Shown here one piece after another: positions 51,172-59,841 of a DNA stretch of 64,000 nt. Both the position numbers and the translations under genes were made by a program. Source of the stretch: Actinopolymorpha sp. NPDC004070 (GTDB taxonomy: Bacteria > Actinomycetota > Actinomycetes > Propionibacteriales > Actinopolymorphaceae); NCBI RefSeq assembly GCF_040610475.1, contig NZ_JBEXMJ010000009.1, forward strand, positions 62,001-126,000. The letters are read 5' to 3'. The notes under the pieces were generated by a model. It was not told the origin of the DNA, ran no database searches, and saw only the letters and a list, made by a program, of their open reading frames with translations. Numbering within the stretch: position 1 is the stretch's first letter; each line of letters starts with the position of its first letter.

Positions 51172-51799
51172 GTGAACGAGGCAACGGAGACAGATCCACG
51201 GCTGCGGCTGTGGAAGGAACGTCTGGCGGCGCGGTCGGAGGAGGCCCTCGATGCCCTGAGCGCTGTGCCCGGAGTGGTCGGTCTCGTGCTCGGCGGCAGC
51301 TTCGGACGCGGACAGCACTGGCCGCTCAGCGACGCATGGACGACAGCCGGTGGCTGCACGGGCTGGAGGCTTCGACCCGGCTGTTGTCGGGCGCCGGATC
51401 CAGGCGTGGTTGGCCATCGCGCGGCAGCTGCTCGTCGACGCCGAACGCTGGGGGGAGCGGGCCGGCTCCTTCGGCAGGTACTGGACGCACTTCGAGGCCA
51501 GGGCTGATCGACACGGCGGCGCCGCGTTCGCCGAACGGCTCCTCATCGCGGCAAGCGCGAAGCCACACCCGGCTGCAGGCGTCCCCGAGTGGCTCGCGGA
51601 CCGCATCGCGCTGTCGTACCAGGCTCGGCTGCTCGTAGGGGAAAGTGTCACGCCGGAGCAGAACGCCCGCGACAACCTGCTGGCCTATCCGGGGATGTAT
51701 CGCGCGCGGTTCCCGACCTCGGCGTACGCCTGGATGGCACCGCAAGCCGACGTTGACGTACGCGCCGCGATCTCCACTCTTCAGACCATGATCGGCTAG
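51172..51799 (+). pseudogene. Frameshifted nucleotidyltransferase
   Basis: The first frame (51172 on) encodes a normal start and GLVLGGSFGRGQHWPLSD, the GS motif of a nucleotidyltransferase, but the DxD that should follow is gone. A short second-frame piece (DDSRWLHGLEA) and then a third frame (from about 51358) encode the helical C-terminal half to the stop at 51797-51799. So an internal deletion and frameshifts removed the catalytic aspartates. Confidence 0.7.
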
Positions 51800-51956
51800 C
51801 CCGGCACGCGCGCTCGATCCGATGGTGATGCGGCGCTACTGGGCGTGCTGCGCACTCCATCGGTTGCACTGGACCATCACCTTCGACGACGCGGAGCGGG
51901 AGGGATTCGACCGGTCGTGCGTTGATCGGGGCGCTGAACGCCGTAGTCTGCGAGCT

Positions 51957-52184
51957 GTGGGCCCAAGTGGTGATGTGCGTGCTCAGCTCCGACGGCTGTA
52001 TGTGCTCGCCGCGGGGCAGGTGGCGGTCGCGGGAGTCGCGGTCACGTTGCAGCTGATCGACCCGGAGTGGTGGTGGCTGGCGGTGACCACGGTGTCGCTG
52101 CTCATAGCCGCATGGACGGTCCATTCGGTGCTGGTGTTGCGTCGGATGGTGCGTCCTGACGAGGGTGACGACACGAGCCGTTAG
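51957..52184 (+). CDS. Small two-helix membrane protein
   Basis: About 75 residues with two hydrophobic helices (YVLAAGQVAVAGVAVTLQLI and WWLAVTTVSLLIAAWTVHSV) and a charged tail. The GTG at 51957 gives a compact protein; the frame is open back to 51822 but that part does not look membrane-related. No ribosome site, so it may be leaderless (TAGTCT just upstream). Function unknown. Confidence 0.5.
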   Translation: MGPSGDVRAQLRRLYVLAAGQVAVAGVAVTLQLIDPEWWWLAVTTVSLLIAAWTVHSVLVLRRMVRPDEGDDTSR

Positions 52185-52290
52185 CGGCGCCGGTCGAAAA
52201 GTCACGCCGGGGACGGTCTTGTGAACGTCACGGCGTAACCGTCGATGGTGAGGGCGGCACTGAGCACGACTCACGACACTAGCCGGATGT

Positions 52291-52380
52291 GCCGGAGCGG
52301 TGCGCGACGGCGAGCCGGAGCCCGCCGACGCCCGGAACACGCTCGACCAGATCTTCGCCGAGTACCAGCAGCCGAGCTGA
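52291..52380 (+). pseudogene. Possible C-terminal relic of a sugar oxidoreductase
   Basis: A frame ending at the TGA 52378-52380 reads AGAVRDGEPEPADARNTLDQ then IFAEYQQPS, like the last helix of Gfo/Idh/MocA enzymes. No start or upstream domain is present. The 280-base gap around it (52185-52462) holds nothing else I recognise. Confidence 0.3.
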
Positions 52381-52462
52381 CGCTTGCGCCGGGTGCCCCA
52401 TCCCAAGGAGGCGCGGAGCGTTCCGTGACTCCCTTGGCCCTGCGGCCCCTGGGGCCCCTGCG

Positions 52463-54508
52463 TCAGCGCGGCCTCGTGGTGAAGAACTGCTCGGGATTGG
52501 ACGGCGCCGGGTTCGGATAGATGTAGGAGTTCGGCATCGACGCAGGAACGTTGTGGAAGTCGTTCCGTACGATGCCGTAGCCGTCGACGGGAACGCTCAC
52601 GCCCAGGACGTAGAACTGCTCGGCGGCGATCTGCAGGATCTCGTCCATGAGTTGCTTGCGACGATCGGGTGCGACCGTGAGGGTCAGTTGGTCGTACAAC
52701 TTCATCTGTCGCCGAACCTGCTCCGGCGGTGTCTCCAGCGGTCCGCTCGGCTCCTCCCCGGGCAGCCGGCGATACCAGGCCGCCCAGGCCGAGGCATACA
52801 CGGAGTTTCCGTCGAACGGGAAGTAGTAGCGCGGATCCAGGATCACGGCCTCGCTGACGCCGCCGCCGAACCGGTGGATCGTGGCGTCGAAGTCGGCGTT
52901 GGTACGTACGCGCTCCTCCCACAGCGACCGGTCCATGGCGGTGACGTGGACCTCGACACCGACGGCCTTCCAGTGCGCCTGGATGAGCTGAGCCATGTCG
53001 ACGAAGATGGGGCGCCCGTTGTCCAGGTCGATCCCGATCGTGACCCGCTTGCCGTCCGGACCGAGCCGGAAGCCTGCTCGGTCCCGTCGGGTGAGGCCCG
53101 CCCGGTCGAGGTGGTCGTTGGCCTTCGCGACGTCGTGGTCGAGGTACTGCGTCGCCAGCTTTTCGTTGTAGTACTCCGAGCCCGGCAGCGGGGCCACCTG
53201 ATACGGCTTGCCCTGCCGCAGCAGCACGATGTCGATGATCTCCTGACGATTCAGGGCGTACGACAGGCCGATGCGGAAGTCCTTGTTGCCGAAGACCTTC
53301 CGCTTGGCCGGGTCCTTGTGGGTCAGGTTGAGCTGGATGGCTCCGACGTTCGGCTCAACCGGGGTCGTGGTGTAGAAGCGGTAGTTGCCCTTCTCCCGTC
53401 CTCTGGCGAGGACGGGCTTGTTCTCCGGAACGGCGAAGAACTGGTCCTCCATGTCGATCTCGCCGTTGACCGCGATGAGGGTCAACGTGTCGGTGCTGTC
53501 CCCCTCGAGGAAGCGGTACTCCAGCCGGTCGAGGTAGGGAAGTTGCCGGCCGTCGGGGTCGACCTTCCAGTAGTAGGGGTTGCGCTCGGCGATCGCGCGG
53601 CCCGAGGCGCCACCTGGAACCTTGGTGAAGATCCACGGGTGCAACAACGGCTGGTTGGCGACGGCGTAGCGCACGCTGTCGTCGTCGATCCCGCCCATGC
53701 TCTGGAAGAGATGCACCCAGTCCGGAGCGCCATGTTTCCTGGCGAGCTCGTTGACGTTGTCGTTGTACTTCTTGTGGAACCTGCTCAGGTAGTGCCTGGC
53801 GTACCTCACCGGGGCGTCCGCACCGGGCTGGGCGAGCTTCTGCAGGAACAGCCCGTGTGGCTTGGGAAACCGGAACGTCACCGTGTGCTGGTCGACCTTC
53901 ACCACCTTGCCGATCTGGTTCTCGATCAGCATCCACGACGGTGGGACAGGAGTCAGTTCCTTGTCGAGGATCACGTCCTCGTACCAGAACATCACGTCGT
54001 CGGCGGTGAACGGCTTCCCGTCGGACCAGCGCATCCCGGAACGAAGTTTGAAGGTGTACGAGCGGCCACCGTCGCCGACCTCGAAGGACTCGGCCACGTT
54101 GGGGACCGGTGTCGCCTTCCAGTCGTGGGTCCAGCGAACCAGACCCTCGTACCCCTGGAAGCGGGTCAGCTGGGAGAAGGAGCCGGAGCCGCCGGTCACG
54201 CCCATCCGCCAGGATCCACCGTAGGTGCCGGCCTTCTCGACCGGCTTCACCACCATCGGCGTGCTCGGCAGGCGTTCCGCGACGGGCGGCAGGTCGCCGC
54301 TCTTCACCCTGGCGGCAAGCATGGGAGCTTCCTTGCCGCCTCGCGCACCCGGGCCATCGTTGCCACCGCCCTTCTGGTTGGGCTTGGTGGACAGCGCCTC
54401 GCAGGCCGTGGTGGACGTCCAGGTGAGCAGGCCCAACGCTCCGGCGCCGACGAAACGGCGCCGACTGACGAGGGAGAGGGGACTGCCACTGTTCGGTTTG
54501 TCGCTCAC
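52463..54508 (-). CDS. Family 5 extracellular solute-binding lipoprotein (fourth)
   Basis: A 681-residue binding protein. The GTG at 54506-54508 follows AGGAG; the open frame extends further but without a site. A twin-arginine signal (SRRRFVGAGALGLLTW) ends in lipobox TTAC. Family 5 features: FKLRSGMRWSDGKPFTADDV, RNPYYWKVDPDGRQLPYLDR, NKDFRIGLSYALNRQEII. Divergent from a GntR regulator, with a dyad between them, and next to a beta-galactosidase and an oxidoreductase, so an oligosaccharide ligand is likely. No permease or ATPase genes. Confidence 0.9.
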   Translation of the reverse strand: MSDKPNSGSPLSLVSRRRFVGAGALGLLTWTSTTACEALSTKPNQKGGGNDGPGARGGKEAPMLAARVKSGDLPPVAERLPSTPMVVKPVEKAGTYGGSWRMGVTGGSGSFSQLTRFQGYEGLVRWTHDWKATPVPNVAESFEVGDGGRSYTFKLRSGMRWSDGKPFTADDVMFWYEDVILDKELTPVPPSWMLIENQIGKVVKVDQHTVTFRFPKPHGLFLQKLAQPGADAPVRYARHYLSRFHKKYNDNVNELARKHGAPDWVHLFQSMGGIDDDSVRYAVANQPLLHPWIFTKVPGGASGRAIAERNPYYWKVDPDGRQLPYLDRLEYRFLEGDSTDTLTLIAVNGEIDMEDQFFAVPENKPVLARGREKGNYRFYTTTPVEPNVGAIQLNLTHKDPAKRKVFGNKDFRIGLSYALNRQEIIDIVLLRQGKPYQVAPLPGSEYYNEKLATQYLDHDVAKANDHLDRAGLTRRDRAGFRLGPDGKRVTIGIDLDNGRPIFVDMAQLIQAHWKAVGVEVHVTAMDRSLWEERVRTNADFDATIHRFGGGVSEAVILDPRYYFPFDGNSVYASAWAAWYRRLPGEEPSGPLETPPEQVRRQMKLYDQLTLTVAPDRRKQLMDEILQIAAEQFYVLGVSVPVDGYGIVRNDFHNVPASMPNSYIYPNPAPSNPEQFFTTRPR

Positions 54509-54557
54509 GTCGTGGCTCCTGACTCTCCGACAGCGCGAAAACCCAAGATCGATTCGG

Positions 54558-54576
54558 AACGTACTGCGCGTACGTT
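54558..54576. promoter_or_regulatory. Palindromic operator, probably for the GntR regulator
   Basis: AACGTAC-TGCGC-GTACGTT is a perfect 7-bp dyad, centred between the divergent solute-binding protein and GntR genes (50 bases upstream of the former). Two TTTGTCA direct repeats (54575-54581 and 54587-54593) adjoin it. Position and symmetry fit a FadR-type site controlling both genes. Confidence 0.65.
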
Positions 54577-54677
54577 TGTCAGTCAATTTGTCATGTCTGG
54601 CAATCTGCGGACATCGTCGACCCGTAGCGGCGATCCTTCTGCGACCATGGATCGGCGCGCACAAGCGGGAGGAACGT

Positions 54678-55343
54678 ATGCGAGAGACGCTGCGAACCGT
54701 GTCGATGGTCGACGCTGTGTGCGACGCCCTACGCGAACGCATCCTCGGCGGACAGCTGGATCCTGAGGAAGTCATCTACGAGCAGGCGACCGCCGACCTC
54801 TACGGCGTCTCGCGACCGACTGCGAAGGCGGCCATCGACCGACTGGTGAGCAGCGGTCTGCTCCGCCGGTCCGCCAACAAGTCGGCGCGGGTACCCAGGC
54901 TCACCGAGGACGACGTCCACGACCTCTACCTGAGCCGCCTGATGATCGAGGGCCAGGCGGTCGCCCACCTGGCCGAACGCCGGCTGGACCCGGCACCGGC
55001 GAAGAAGGCGCTGGCGGAGTTCGACCTGGCCGTGAAGGAAGGGTCGGTTCAGGGGATAGTGCGCTCCGACATCGCCTTCCACTACGCCTTCGTCGAACGG
55101 CTCGGCAGCCCACGGGTGCTCAGGATGTACGACTCGATCATCGGCGAGGCGCACCTGTGCATGGTGGTGAAGCAGACCCGCCACCTGATCAATCCCAAGG
55201 GCATAGCAAAGGAGCACCGCGAGATCTACCGCGCGGTCGTGGAAGGTGAAGCCGGGACAGCGCAGACGAAGCTGGCGCAACACCTGAACCGTTCGGAGAA
55301 CGTGATCCGCTCCTACTTCCGGGAGACCGACTCCTCGAGGTGA
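54678..55343 (+). CDS. GntR family regulator with FCD-type ligand domain
   Basis: A 221-residue regulator. The winged helix spans residues about 8-75 (VCDALRERILGGQLDPEEVI; YEQATADLYGVSRPTAKAAI) and an all-helical FCD-type domain follows, with spaced acidic and histidine residues (DIAFHYAFVERLG; KEHREIYRAVVEGE) that usually bind a metal and an organic acid. ATG follows GGGAGGAA. It is directly upstream of the beta-galactosidase gene and divergent from a solute-binding protein gene, so it probably regulates this sugar cluster. Confidence 0.88.
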   Translation: MRETLRTVSMVDAVCDALRERILGGQLDPEEVIYEQATADLYGVSRPTAKAAIDRLVSSGLLRRSANKSARVPRLTEDDVHDLYLSRLMIEGQAVAHLAERRLDPAPAKKALAEFDLAVKEGSVQGIVRSDIAFHYAFVERLGSPRVLRMYDSIIGEAHLCMVVKQTRHLINPKGIAKEHREIYRAVVEGEAGTAQTKLAQHLNRSENVIRSYFRETDSSR

Positions 55344-55418
55344 TCCATTCGTCAGCGCCGTGGAGGGTCCGGGGGCCGTGTGGAGTCACGGCCCCAGAAC
55401 TCAGCGGTGCGGAGAGAG

Positions 55419-57557
55419 GTGAGCGCGTTGCCATCCAGGACACTTCCGCCCTTTCCCTACGGGGCCGTCTACTTCCGCAAGACCAACCCTCCCCGTGAGG
55501 ACTGGGACCGCGACTACAAGACCGCGGCCGATGACGGGCACAACGCCTTCCGGCACTGGTTCTTGTGGTCCGCGGTCGAGGTGGCGCCGGGGGAGTTCGA
55601 CTGGTCCGACTACGACCGTCAACTCGATCTTGCCGCCGACAACGGCATTCGGACGATCATCGCCGAGATGATGACGTCCGCGCCGGAGTGGGCGTTCCGG
55701 ACCCTGGCCCACGCGAGGTACGAGCGCCGCGACGGGACTCCCGTGCGGTCCTCGATCAGCCCGAGCTGTGCCGTCGGTGGGTTCCCCGGACTCTGTCTGG
55801 ACAACGCCGACGCGCGCGAGCGGGCCGGTGCGTTCCTCACCGCCCTGGTGGCGCGCTACCGCGAACATCCCGGCCTCGGCGGCTACGACATCTGGAACGA
55901 GTGCGGGTACGCGGAGGACACCTGCTACTGCCCGGCGACCGCGGCGGCGTTCCGTTCGTGGCTACGGGAGCGCTACAGCGACCTTCGAACGATCGGCCAG
56001 GCGTGGGGGCGCTACAGCTACGCCGAGTGGGACGAAATCGAACCGCCGCGGACGGTCGAGCCGTACGCGGACGTGCTGGACTGGCTGACATTCCGGCAGG
56101 ACAACGCCTACCGGCTGATGCGGTGGCGCGCCGACCTGATCCGCGAACTCGACCGGGACCATCCGATCACTGCCCACGGCATCGCCGGCAGCCTCACCCT
56201 CGCCGCGCCGCGCGGAACCGACGACTGGAGAGCCGCCGCGGAGGTCGACTCCTACGGACTCACGTGGGGATCGAGCCGGCACGGAGACGAGCCGTGGAAG
56301 CAGTTGCATGCCATGGATCTCGTACGTTCGGCCGGCCGGGGCAAGCCGTTCTGGCACGCGGAGGCGTACGCGGGTCCGCTCTGGATGCAGCCGCAGGTGG
56401 TGGGCAAGCCTCGTGACGAGGGCCGGATCGCGTCGGTGGAGGACATCCGCTACTGGAACCTCGCCAGCTTCGCCGCCGGCGCCTCGGGGCTCTTCTACCT
56501 GCGCTGGCGGCCCCTGCTCGACGGCCCGTTGTTCGGCGCGTTCGGGGCGTACGGCATGGACGGCTCGCGCACGCCGCGCTCCGACACGGTGTCCGAGCTG
56601 GCCCGCTGGGCCACGGCGCCCGAGCAGGAGGAGCTCTGGCGTTCGCGGCCGGTGCCTGCCGACGTGGGCATCGTCTACAGTCCGGAGACGCAGATCTTCA
56701 CCTACGCCCAGCAGCGCAGTACCGACTTCTACGCTCGCGCCGTCCAGGGTGCCTACCAGGGCTTCTTCGCCAACAACATCCAGGCTTCCTTCGTCCACAT
56801 CGACGACGTTGCTCCGGCTGCCGGCGACGGCGGCGACCCTGCGGGCGGGCCGCGACTGCTCTACCTGCCCTACCCCGTCCAGCTGAGCCGGCAGGCGAGC
56901 GAACGCATGATCGCCTGGGTGGAGGCAGGTGGTGTTCTCGTGGCCGAAGGCTGCCCGGGCTACTTCGCCGACCACGGGCGGGTGGGGACGTCGCAGCCGG
57001 GCAACGGGCTGGACAAGCTGTTCGGAGCTCAGGAGAGCTACGTCGAGTTCACTCCCGATCTGCTGGACGACCTGAGCTTCTCCGTCGACGGCTCGACGGT
57101 GCACGGCGGAATCTTCCAGCAGGCGTACGAACCCACCACCGGGACGCCCGTCGGATGGTACGCCGACGGTCGTGTCGCGGCGGTGGACCACCGGCTCGGC
57201 GCCGGGCGTACTCGCCTGATCGGCACGTTCCCCGGTGTGGGCTACGGGCTTCACCATGACCAGGGAACGCGGAGCTACTTCGCCCGCCTGTTGGAATGGG
57301 CAGGCATCCGCCAGACCGTACGGGTCAGTGATCCGCGGGTGATCGCACGGATGCACGACGGCGACGGTGGCCGTCACCTCTGGCTGCTCAATCCCAGCCG
57401 CGAGCCGGTCCGGGTCTCCGCGACCCTGGCACCGCAGTCACCCGCGGCGAGCGGGCTCCGGGTGCGCTGGGGTGACCCGGCCCAGGTCCTGCTCGTGGAC
57501 GGACGATCGGTCGACGCCACGATCGGTGCCCGCGACGCCGTCCTCTGTGAGCTGTAG
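55419..57557 (+). CDS. Beta-galactosidase, GH42 type
   Basis: A 712-residue glycoside hydrolase. The N-terminal TIM barrel carries the acid/base glutamate in YDIWNECGY near residue 161 and the nucleophile glutamate in FWHAEAYAG near residue 315, the GH42 arrangement. A trimerisation-type domain (GIVYSPETQIF; AGGVLVAEGCPGY) and a C-terminal beta domain follow. Cysteines near the acid/base (CGYAEDTCYC) resemble the zinc site of some GH42 enzymes. No signal peptide, so it cleaves imported galactosides. GTG at 55419 and TTG at 55428 are both possible starts after GGAGAGAG. Likely co-transcribed with the regulator 75 bases upstream. Confidence 0.87.
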   Translation: MSALPSRTLPPFPYGAVYFRKTNPPREDWDRDYKTAADDGHNAFRHWFLWSAVEVAPGEFDWSDYDRQLDLAADNGIRTIIAEMMTSAPEWAFRTLAHARYERRDGTPVRSSISPSCAVGGFPGLCLDNADARERAGAFLTALVARYREHPGLGGYDIWNECGYAEDTCYCPATAAAFRSWLRERYSDLRTIGQAWGRYSYAEWDEIEPPRTVEPYADVLDWLTFRQDNAYRLMRWRADLIRELDRDHPITAHGIAGSLTLAAPRGTDDWRAAAEVDSYGLTWGSSRHGDEPWKQLHAMDLVRSAGRGKPFWHAEAYAGPLWMQPQVVGKPRDEGRIASVEDIRYWNLASFAAGASGLFYLRWRPLLDGPLFGAFGAYGMDGSRTPRSDTVSELARWATAPEQEELWRSRPVPADVGIVYSPETQIFTYAQQRSTDFYARAVQGAYQGFFANNIQASFVHIDDVAPAAGDGGDPAGGPRLLYLPYPVQLSRQASERMIAWVEAGGVLVAEGCPGYFADHGRVGTSQPGNGLDKLFGAQESYVEFTPDLLDDLSFSVDGSTVHGGIFQQAYEPTTGTPVGWYADGRVAAVDHRLGAGRTRLIGTFPGVGYGLHHDQGTRSYFARLLEWAGIRQTVRVSDPRVIARMHDGDGGRHLWLLNPSREPVRVSATLAPQSPAASGLRVRWGDPAQVLLVDGRSVDATIGARDAVLCEL

Positions 57558-57657
57558 CCAGCGCGCGACCAGGCCCGCCTCGCGCTGCTCGTGGCGGGCC
57601 CGGCAACCGCCACCGGCCCCTGGACCTCTTCCATGCCCTCGCTGCTACCGTCCGGGC

Positions 57658-58698
57658 ATGGCTGATTCGCCGATCAGGGTTGGTTTCGTCGGTGCCGGTG
57701 CCAACACCCGCCTCCGTCACATCCCAGGATTTCAGGCGCTGCCGGGAGTCGAACTTGTCGCGGTGGCCAACCGGACCCGCGAGTCCGGTGCCAGGATCGC
57801 CGACGACTACGGCATCCAGCGCGTGGAGGACAACTGGCGTCACCTCGTCGAGGCGCCCGACATCGATGCGGTCTGCGTCGGCACCTGGCCGAACATGCAC
57901 CGTGACGTCACGGTCGCGGCGCTCGAGGCCGGCAAGCACGTGCTGTGCGAGGCACGGATGGCGAGGAACGCCGACGAGGGTCGCGAGATGCTGGCCGCCT
58001 CGCGGAAGGCGCCGCACCTCGTCGCCCAGGTGGTGCCGTCGCCGTTCACCTTGGAGTACGACTCCACGCTGGCAGCGATGGTGCGTGGCGGCCGGCTGGG
58101 CGACATCCTGGCCGTCGAGGTCCACGTGGGACAGTCCTTCGTCGACAAGACGGCGCCCCTGCACTGGCGCCAGGATGCCGATGTCAGTGGCAACAACATC
58201 CTGACCATGGGCATCTGGTACGAGGCGATGATGCGGTGGCTCGGCACCGCCAGGCGCGTCACGGCGATGGCCACGACCGTCGTTCCCCGACGCAGGGACG
58301 ACGACGGGAACTGGCACGAGGTCAAGGTCCCTGACCACGTCGACATCCTCGCGACGCTGGGCGGCGGCGGGATCGCTCATCTGCGTTTCAGCAGCGTGAC
58401 CGGACTCGCCCCGCAGACCGAACTGTGGATCTTCGGATCCGAGGGCACCCTGCGCTTCGAGCCGGACGCCGGACGGCTTACGGCGGGCGGGCGGGGCGAC
58501 CAGGAGTTGAGCGAGGTCGCGGTGCCGGCCGAGGAGCGTGTCGGGTGGCGGGTGGAGGAGGAGTTCGTCAACGCCATCCGCGGCCGCGAGGAGGTCACGC
58601 GTACGACCTTCGAGGACGGTGTTCGCTACATGGAGTTCACCGACGCGGTCAGCCGAAGCGCGGTGACGGGCCAGACCGTCGACGTCGCCGAACTCTGA
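57658..58698 (+). CDS. Gfo/Idh/MocA family oxidoreductase
   Basis: A 346-residue NAD(P)-dependent sugar dehydrogenase-like protein. The Rossmann start is VGFVGAGANTRLRHIPG; the central beta-sheet domain holds TMGIWYEAMMRWLG and LWIFGSEGTLRFEPD. Where the family has the catalytic EKP, this one has CEARMARN, so the usual lysine is lost; an actinobacterial subgroup shares this, and its chemistry may differ. It follows the beta-galactosidase by 100 bases on the same strand and may process the released sugar. Confidence 0.87.
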   Translation: MADSPIRVGFVGAGANTRLRHIPGFQALPGVELVAVANRTRESGARIADDYGIQRVEDNWRHLVEAPDIDAVCVGTWPNMHRDVTVAALEAGKHVLCEARMARNADEGREMLAASRKAPHLVAQVVPSPFTLEYDSTLAAMVRGGRLGDILAVEVHVGQSFVDKTAPLHWRQDADVSGNNILTMGIWYEAMMRWLGTARRVTAMATTVVPRRRDDDGNWHEVKVPDHVDILATLGGGGIAHLRFSSVTGLAPQTELWIFGSEGTLRFEPDAGRLTAGGRGDQELSEVAVPAEERVGWRVEEEFVNAIRGREEVTRTTFEDGVRYMEFTDAVSRSAVTGQTVDVAEL

Positions 58699-58767
58699 CA
58701 GCGGCAGACGACCGTGGCAGCCGCCAGGCGGTCGCGACCGTCGAACCGGCCGGTCCTACGGGCCCGA

Positions 58768-59841
58768 TCACGAGGGGCGGGCTCCGTCGAGGGTGACGAC
58801 GTGCGGCGCGCCGACCACCCTCACCGAGACCCGCGACCCGACCGGCGGCGCCTCGTCACCCAGTACGCGTGCCCACACCTCGGCGGAGTCCCCGCGAGGG
58901 TCGTCCAGGCACAGCTCGACGAGGGCGTCGTGGCCGTAGAACACCGTACGAGTCACCACAGCCACGCACGCATCGGTCGCCGTCGGGCCGGCAGGGTCGC
59001 CGAGGCGTAGCTGTTCTGGGCGGACGAGCACCTCGCACGCGCCAGAGCCCTGCACGCCGGGCACCGGCAACTCTCCAAGGGCACAGGTCACGATGCCGTT
59101 GTCCACATCGCCGGCCAGGAAGCAGGCTTCGCCGAGCGACACCGCCGAGCGGCGGTCGGACGGCGACCGGTAGACGTCGGCGGGCGGACCGACCTGTGTC
59201 AGCCGACCGTCGTGCATGATCGCCACCTGGTCGGCGAACGACAGCGCCTCTGCCCGGTCGTGCGTCACGAGCACGACGGTGGCCCGCTCGTGTGCGAGCG
59301 CCGAGGCGACCGCCTCACGGGTTGCCACCCGGAGTTCGGGGTCGAGGGCCGAGAACGGCTCGTCGAGTAGGACGATCCGCGGCCGACGCGCGAGGGCCCG
59401 GGCGAGTGCGACGCGCTGCTGTTGGCCCCCGGACAGCTGGTCCGGGCGCCGGTGCGCGAGGTCGCCCGACAGGCCGACGAGCTCGAGCAGATCACCCACA
59501 CCTGCTCTGGTACGGCGCTCCCGGCGCGGCAGGCCGTAGGAGATGTTGGCGGCGACGTCGAGGTGCGGAAAGAGGTTGCCCTCCTGTGCGACGTAGCCGA
59601 AGCCGCGCTTCTCCGGCGCCACCCACGCACCGGGGCCGGCCACGACTTCGTTCCCGACCCGCACCTCGCCGGCGTCTGGACGCATGAAGCCGGCTACGAC
59701 GCGCAGCAGGGTCGTCTTGCCGCACCCGGAGGGCCCGAGCACCGCCGTCGTGGTGCCGGCTTGGACCTCGAGGTCGATGCCGTGGAGTACGGGGGTCCCG
59801 GAGTGCGACGCGGTGATTCCGGAGAGCTGGAGAGTCCTCAC
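58768..59841 (-). CDS. fbpC: Ferric iron ABC transporter ATPase, FbpC-like
   Basis: A 357-residue importer ATPase. Walker [10 protein letters not shown], signature LSGGQQQR and Walker [15 protein letters not shown] are intact. The C-terminal 120 residues form the TOBE-like regulatory domain of the iron/polyamine group. It overlaps the permease by 4 bases and is the last gene of the operon. Confidence 0.9.
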   Translation of the reverse strand: MRTLQLSGITASHSGTPVLHGIDLEVQAGTTTAVLGPSGCGKTTLLRVVAGFMRPDAGEVRVGNEVVAGPGAWVAPEKRGFGYVAQEGNLFPHLDVAANISYGLPRRERRTRAGVGDLLELVGLSGDLAHRRPDQLSGGQQQRVALARALARRPRIVLLDEPFSALDPELRVATREAVASALAHERATVVLVTHDRAEALSFADQVAIMHDGRLTQVGPPADVYRSPSDRRSAVSLGEACFLAGDVDNGIVTCALGELPVPGVQGSGACEVLVRPEQLRLGDPAGPTATDACVAVVTRTVFYGHDALVELCLDDPRGDSAEVWARVLGDEAPPVGSRVSVRVVGAPHVVTLDGARPS

